Source: an uncultured Methylococcaceae bacterium
GTDB taxonomy: Bacteria; Pseudomonadota; Gammaproteobacteria; Methylococcales; Methylomonadaceae
Assembly (NCBI GenBank): GCA_913009515.1
Contig: CAJVYO010000058.1
Location: 1 to 8,759 of the forward strand
Reading direction: 5' to 3'
DNA: 8,759 bases
This document shows, in pieces, positions 5,582 to 8,759 of this stretch. The notes beneath the pieces are model-generated. The model made no database searches, was not told where the DNA came from, and saw only the letters and a list, made by a program, of their open reading frames with translations. Positions within the stretch are counted from its first letter, which is position 1, and each line of letters opens with the position of its first letter. The position numbers and the translations under genes were made by a program.

Positions 5582-6388
5582 ATGGCTAAAATATACGTTT
5601 TTTTATTAGGATTATTATTAAACCCAACAATTATTGTTGCGGACGTTATTTTTTTTGGTGCAAATGAAAGCCCGCCTTTTTGGTCAACATCATTACCCCA
5701 TCAGGGGATGTGTGGTGAAATCTTACAAGCAATGTCTGAGCAGGCAGGTTTAGAAACTAAAATCGAATTTAAGCCGTTAAAACGTTTAATTGAAGACACC
5801 GAGAATAACGATTTAGGTAATCCTCGTTTTTATATCGAACAGCAAGATTTTGCCTATATTTTACCTATTGCGTTATATGAGGCGGTTTTTTATTATTATG
5901 AACCCAACTTTATAGAACAGCCTATTCAATTTTCTACACTAGCGGACCTTAAGCACTATAAAATAGGTATTTTAAAAGGCACTTTATTAGATAAAGCCAC
6001 TTTTGAAGATTTAGGCATTCAATTTGAGAGTAGTTATAGTCACGCATCTATTGTTAAGAAACTTAAATTAGGCCGTATTGATTTAGGATTAGAAATTGAT
6101 TTAGTCTCTAAATTAACCATCAATCGTCTATACCCTGAATTAGCCACTAATTTTAAAGAGATTCGGATTCCTAATACGATTGCGCCTATTGCGATTATGA
6201 TTAATGAGAATTTACCTAATGCTCAATATATTGCCCGACAATATAAACAAGCCTTACAACATATTATTGAGCAAGGTCGTTACCAAAAGATTATTGAAAA
6301 ATACTATGGTAAAAAAGGACTACCCGCAGGCTGGTTAAAAAAACTACAGCGTTTTGAACGGCTTTATAATTTTGGTCGAATGGAATAA
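5582..6388 (+). CDS. Second periplasmic substrate-binding protein, family 3
   Basis: The protein has 268 residues. A signal peptide is clear: a hydrophobic run from residue 4 to 19, with cleavage likely after IVA at residue 20. Family-3 features are FFGANESPPFWS (24-35), GMCGEILQAMSEQAGLETKIEF (lobe-1 helix and strand), the mid-protein ADLKHYKIGILKGT, which marks the crossover strand region, and the C-terminal YKQALQHIIEQGRYQKIIEKYYG. It is clearly distinct from the first binding protein, so this is not a recent tandem duplication. The ATG has no good Shine-Dalgarno (AAAGCAATA only), since repeat copy 2 occupies the upstream gap, and expression may be lower than for its neighbour. It ends six bases before the kinase start, which suggests coupled expression and a role as ligand sensor for that kinase. 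The ligand is unknown. Confidence 0.85.
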   Translation: MAKIYVFLLGLLLNPTIIVADVIFFGANESPPFWSTSLPHQGMCGEILQAMSEQAGLETKIEFKPLKRLIEDTENNDLGNPRFYIEQQDFAYILPIALYEAVFYYYEPNFIEQPIQFSTLADLKHYKIGILKGTLLDKATFEDLGIQFESSYSHASIVKKLKLGRIDLGLEIDLVSKLTINRLYPELATNFKEIRIPNTIAPIAIMINENLPNAQYIARQYKQALQHIIEQGRYQKIIEKYYGKKGLPAGWLKKLQRFERLYNFGRME

Positions 6389-6394
6389 AATTTT

Positions 6395-8653
6395 ATGAAA
6401 AGTATTAAAACTAAAATTATGATTAATTTATTCTTATTAATTACAATATTAGTAGGAATTTCAGTTTTTTATGATTTCCAACAAAAACAACTCGAATTAT
6501 ATACCGAGTTAAAAACGGATAGTTTACGTAAAAGTCATCGTTTATCTAAAAATCTCATTTTACCCTTATGGGAATTAGATGAACTTTGGATTGATGATAT
6601 TATCAATACAGAAATGCTAGATAATCGTGTATACGGCATGGTAGTAACAGGTGCTGACGGACTAAGAGTTGCTAAAATCCATAATACAACGGGAAGCATC
6701 TATTTAAGTCCTAAAAAAGCCGAAATGCTTGAAAATAACGCTGAATTTACACATTTTCATAATGCGGTAGTACGAGCAGGTGAAGAAATTGGTCAACTAA
6801 CCTTATATATTGATGATAAAGATATTATTCAGCAATTACAGAATTCACTCAATAAAATAATTATCAATACGTTAATTTCTAGCTGTATCACTGGAATAGT
6901 GCTGTGGATGATGTTAATGAAGATTATCGTAAGCCCCTTACGTTCTATTGTAATGTCGGTAGAGGCATTAGAAGCTGGTAAGCATCATCCTTTAGTCTCT
7001 TTAGATAAACAGGATGAAATAGGTGTCTTAGCACGGGGCTTAGAAAGCTTACGCTACGCTATTAAATTACGTGAAAAAGAACGCGATATTGCGTTAGGCG
7101 AACTGATTGAGTCAAAAAAATCTTTATTAATTTTAAATCAAACGCTGGAATTAAAGGTCACTAGACGTACGCAGGATTTAGAGGATAGCAATGAAAATCT
7201 ACTTGCCTTAGCACAAGCGTTAGAAATTTCTAAAGATGAGGCCGAAGCAGCCAATCATGCCAAAAGTATTTTTTTATCTAATATGAGTCATGAATTACGA
7301 ACCCCTATGAATGCAGTACTAGGCTTTTCAGAATTATTACAGGATGATGAAAACTTAACCGTAGATCAACGGGAAGATATTCGGATTATCAATAAAAGTG
7401 GCAACCATTTATTAAATTTAATCAATGATATTTTAGATATGGCTAAAATCGAAGCCGGTCATGCTTCATTAGAATATACATTAGTGAATTTAGAGGTGAT
7501 GATTTATGAAGTCATGGATATGATGTCTAATCGAGCCGAGAAGAAAGCATTGAAGCTTATTATTTTCCCTGATTTTCAATATGATAAAGATATACGTTGT
7601 GATGCCGGAAAATTAAAACAAGTTTTAATAAATTTGATTAGTAATGCAATAAAGTGTACAGAAACGGGTTCCATTACCTTAAAAATAGACATCAATGAGC
7701 ATTCAGATAAACACTATAAAAATCTCTGTTTCGATGTGACTGATACTGGAATTGGTATTTCCGAAGAAGAATTATCCATTATTTTTAATGCCTTTATGCA
7801 AGTGGGTGATCAAACGATGCAAAACGGAACCGGACTAGGTTTGGCCATTACCAAAAAATACATTGAGCTAATGAAAGGTCATCTTACGGTCAATAGTCAA
7901 GTAGGCGAAGGCTCTACATTTTCATTTGAACTGCCTGTTGAATGTTTTGAACGTTCAGAAAATACCCAAATAACAGTCGATAAAAAAGTAATGACCGTTA
8001 TCGGTGAAGGAACTAAAAAGCGTATTTTAATTGTTGAAGATCAACTAGAAAACCGTTTATTATTAGTGCGTTTATTACGTTCAGCTGGATTTACCGTTGC
8101 AGAAGCTGAAAATGGTGAAGAGGCGGTTGCTATGTTTCAAAATTGGAACCCTGACTTCATTTGGATGGATAAGCGAATGCCTGTTATGGATGGTATGGCA
8201 GCAACACGTAGAATTAGAGCTTTGCCGCAGGGGCATGATGTGGTTATTGTCGCCGTGACAGCATCAGTGTTTGAAGAAGAACATGCTGAACTTTTAGCAG
8301 TAGGTGTTGATGAAATTTTGCATAAACCTTATCGAGATAATGAAATTTTTGATTGTATGGCATATTATCTCAATGTTGAATATCTTTATAAAGGTAGTAA
8401 AAATAACAAGGATAAAGAAAATAAGCTCAGTATTTCTTTATTAGAATGTGGGCAGGCCTTAAATGAATTACCTGAAACTATCAAACAAGATTTATTAGAT
8501 GCCTTAGAAAGTTTAGATATTGAGCAAAGTTTAAAAATGATTAATCAGATTAAAACAGAAAATTTAGATTTGGCTGAGATTTTATTAATTCGCGTTGAAA
8601 AATTTGAATTTGAAGCCATGGTTGAAGAACTACAGACCTTGTTAGTAGCATAA
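6395..8653 (+). CDS. Membrane hybrid histidine kinase (HAMP-HisKA-HATPase-REC)
   Basis: The protein has 752 residues. TM1 (about 8-26) and TM2 (about 155-179) enclose a periplasmic sensor domain of about 125 residues containing LILPLWELDELWIDDII. A HAMP domain (about 177-230, IIVSPLR to DEIGVLARGLE) and a coiled coil (225-290) follow. The HisKA dimer has phosphoacceptor His299 in SHELRTPMN. The ATPase domain has the N box Asn417 (LISNAIK), G1 DTGIG (450-454), F box around Phe464 and G2 NGTGLGL (477-483). The receiver (542-660) has Glu548/Asp549, Asp592, Thr622 and Lys644. The tail (665-752) is helical and has no histidine, so it is not an HPt domain. All kinase and receiver catalytic residues are present. 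Phosphate would need an external HPt, or direct transfer, to reach the HD-GYP regulator upstream. It probably reads the adjacent binding proteins in the periplasm. Confidence 0.95.
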   Translation: MKSIKTKIMINLFLLITILVGISVFYDFQQKQLELYTELKTDSLRKSHRLSKNLILPLWELDELWIDDIINTEMLDNRVYGMVVTGADGLRVAKIHNTTGSIYLSPKKAEMLENNAEFTHFHNAVVRAGEEIGQLTLYIDDKDIIQQLQNSLNKIIINTLISSCITGIVLWMMLMKIIVSPLRSIVMSVEALEAGKHHPLVSLDKQDEIGVLARGLESLRYAIKLREKERDIALGELIESKKSLLILNQTLELKVTRRTQDLEDSNENLLALAQALEISKDEAEAANHAKSIFLSNMSHELRTPMNAVLGFSELLQDDENLTVDQREDIRIINKSGNHLLNLINDILDMAKIEAGHASLEYTLVNLEVMIYEVMDMMSNRAEKKALKLIIFPDFQYDKDIRCDAGKLKQVLINLISNAIKCTETGSITLKIDINEHSDKHYKNLCFDVTDTGIGISEEELSIIFNAFMQVGDQTMQNGTGLGLAITKKYIELMKGHLTVNSQVGEGSTFSFELPVECFERSENTQITVDKKVMTVIGEGTKKRILIVEDQLENRLLLVRLLRSAGFTVAEAENGEEAVAMFQNWNPDFIWMDKRMPVMDGMAATRRIRALPQGHDVVIVAVTASVFEEEHAELLAVGVDEILHKPYRDNEIFDCMAYYLNVEYLYKGSKNNKDKENKLSISLLECGQALNELPETIKQDLLDALESLDIEQSLKMINQIKTENLDLAEILLIRVEKFEFEAMVEELQTLLVA

Positions 8654-8682
8654 GCTTTCAATACATAAGATTTTAGGCTTAC

Positions 8683-8759
8683 TAAACCCCAACCATATTG
8701 AAAATCGTATTTTTTATGGGGCGTAGACTTTAGTCTACCTTTTAAAACAGTAGGCTAAA
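8683..8759 (-). repeat. Dispersed palindromic repeat, copy 3, inverted and cut by the window edge
   Basis: It starts with TAAACCCC (8683-8690), followed by CATATTGAAAATCG, the reverse complement of the right end of copies 1 and 2. The complete first arm is 8718-8738, matching the reverse complement of the second arm of copy 1 exactly. The 11-nt spacer differs from the others by one base, and the second arm begins at 8750 but is truncated. It lies 30 bases after the kinase stop codon, in the opposite orientation to the other two copies, and could form a hairpin at the end of the kinase transcript. There is no T-run in view. Confidence 0.9.

Overview
The window is AT-rich DNA with dense, mostly directional genes, probably from a gammaproteobacterium. 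The best lineage clue is the minus-strand pair for malyl-CoA lyase (mclA) and the beta subunit of malate thiokinase (mtkA). Together these two enzymes split L-malate into glyoxylate and acetyl-CoA, the last steps of the serine cycle. That pairing, the AT-rich composition and the c-di-GMP signalling genes suit a gammaproteobacterial methanotroph or methylotroph (Methylococcales-like). The lineage is an inference; no marker gene settles it.

Layout. (1) Positions 1-1795, minus strand: mclA is transcribed first, followed by a hairpin/U-tract terminator and then mtkA, which runs off the left edge. A near-consensus sigma-70 promoter lies at 1883-1912. Its -35/-10 spacer holds a perfect palindrome, and the leader downstream contains a small terminator-like hairpin. 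(2) Positions 1796-2265: a gene-poor divergent region of about 470 bp. It holds the mclA promoter, a second hairpin plus T-run facing the minus strand, a 29-codon hydrophobic small ORF with a good Shine-Dalgarno, and the first copy of a dispersed palindromic repeat. (3) Positions 2266-8653, plus strand: five genes in one direction. They encode a REC + HD-GYP response regulator, a secreted serine hydrolase of the beta-lactamase/class C esterase fold, two periplasmic family-3 solute-binding proteins, and a membrane hybrid histidine kinase (HAMP-HisKA-HATPase-REC plus a C-terminal helical tail). (4) Repeat copies also sit between the two binding-protein genes (5436-5570) and just after the kinase (8683 to the window end).

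How the genes may work together. No ABC permease or ATPase accompanies the two binding proteins. They lie in a block that starts with a c-di-GMP phosphodiesterase-type regulator and ends with a sensor kinase. The simplest reading is a signalling cassette: periplasmic binding proteins capture a ligand, the kinase reads their state through its 125-residue periplasmic domain, and phosphate reaches the HD-GYP regulator, lowering c-di-GMP. The secreted hydrolase might make or remove the ligand. The domain content is visible in the sequence; the functional wiring is inferred.

The most unusual structural feature is the repeat. Each copy consists of two 21-nt arms that can pair with each other, while each arm also folds on its own into a perfect 6-7 bp hairpin. 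The two differences between arms are exactly compensatory within the local hairpins.
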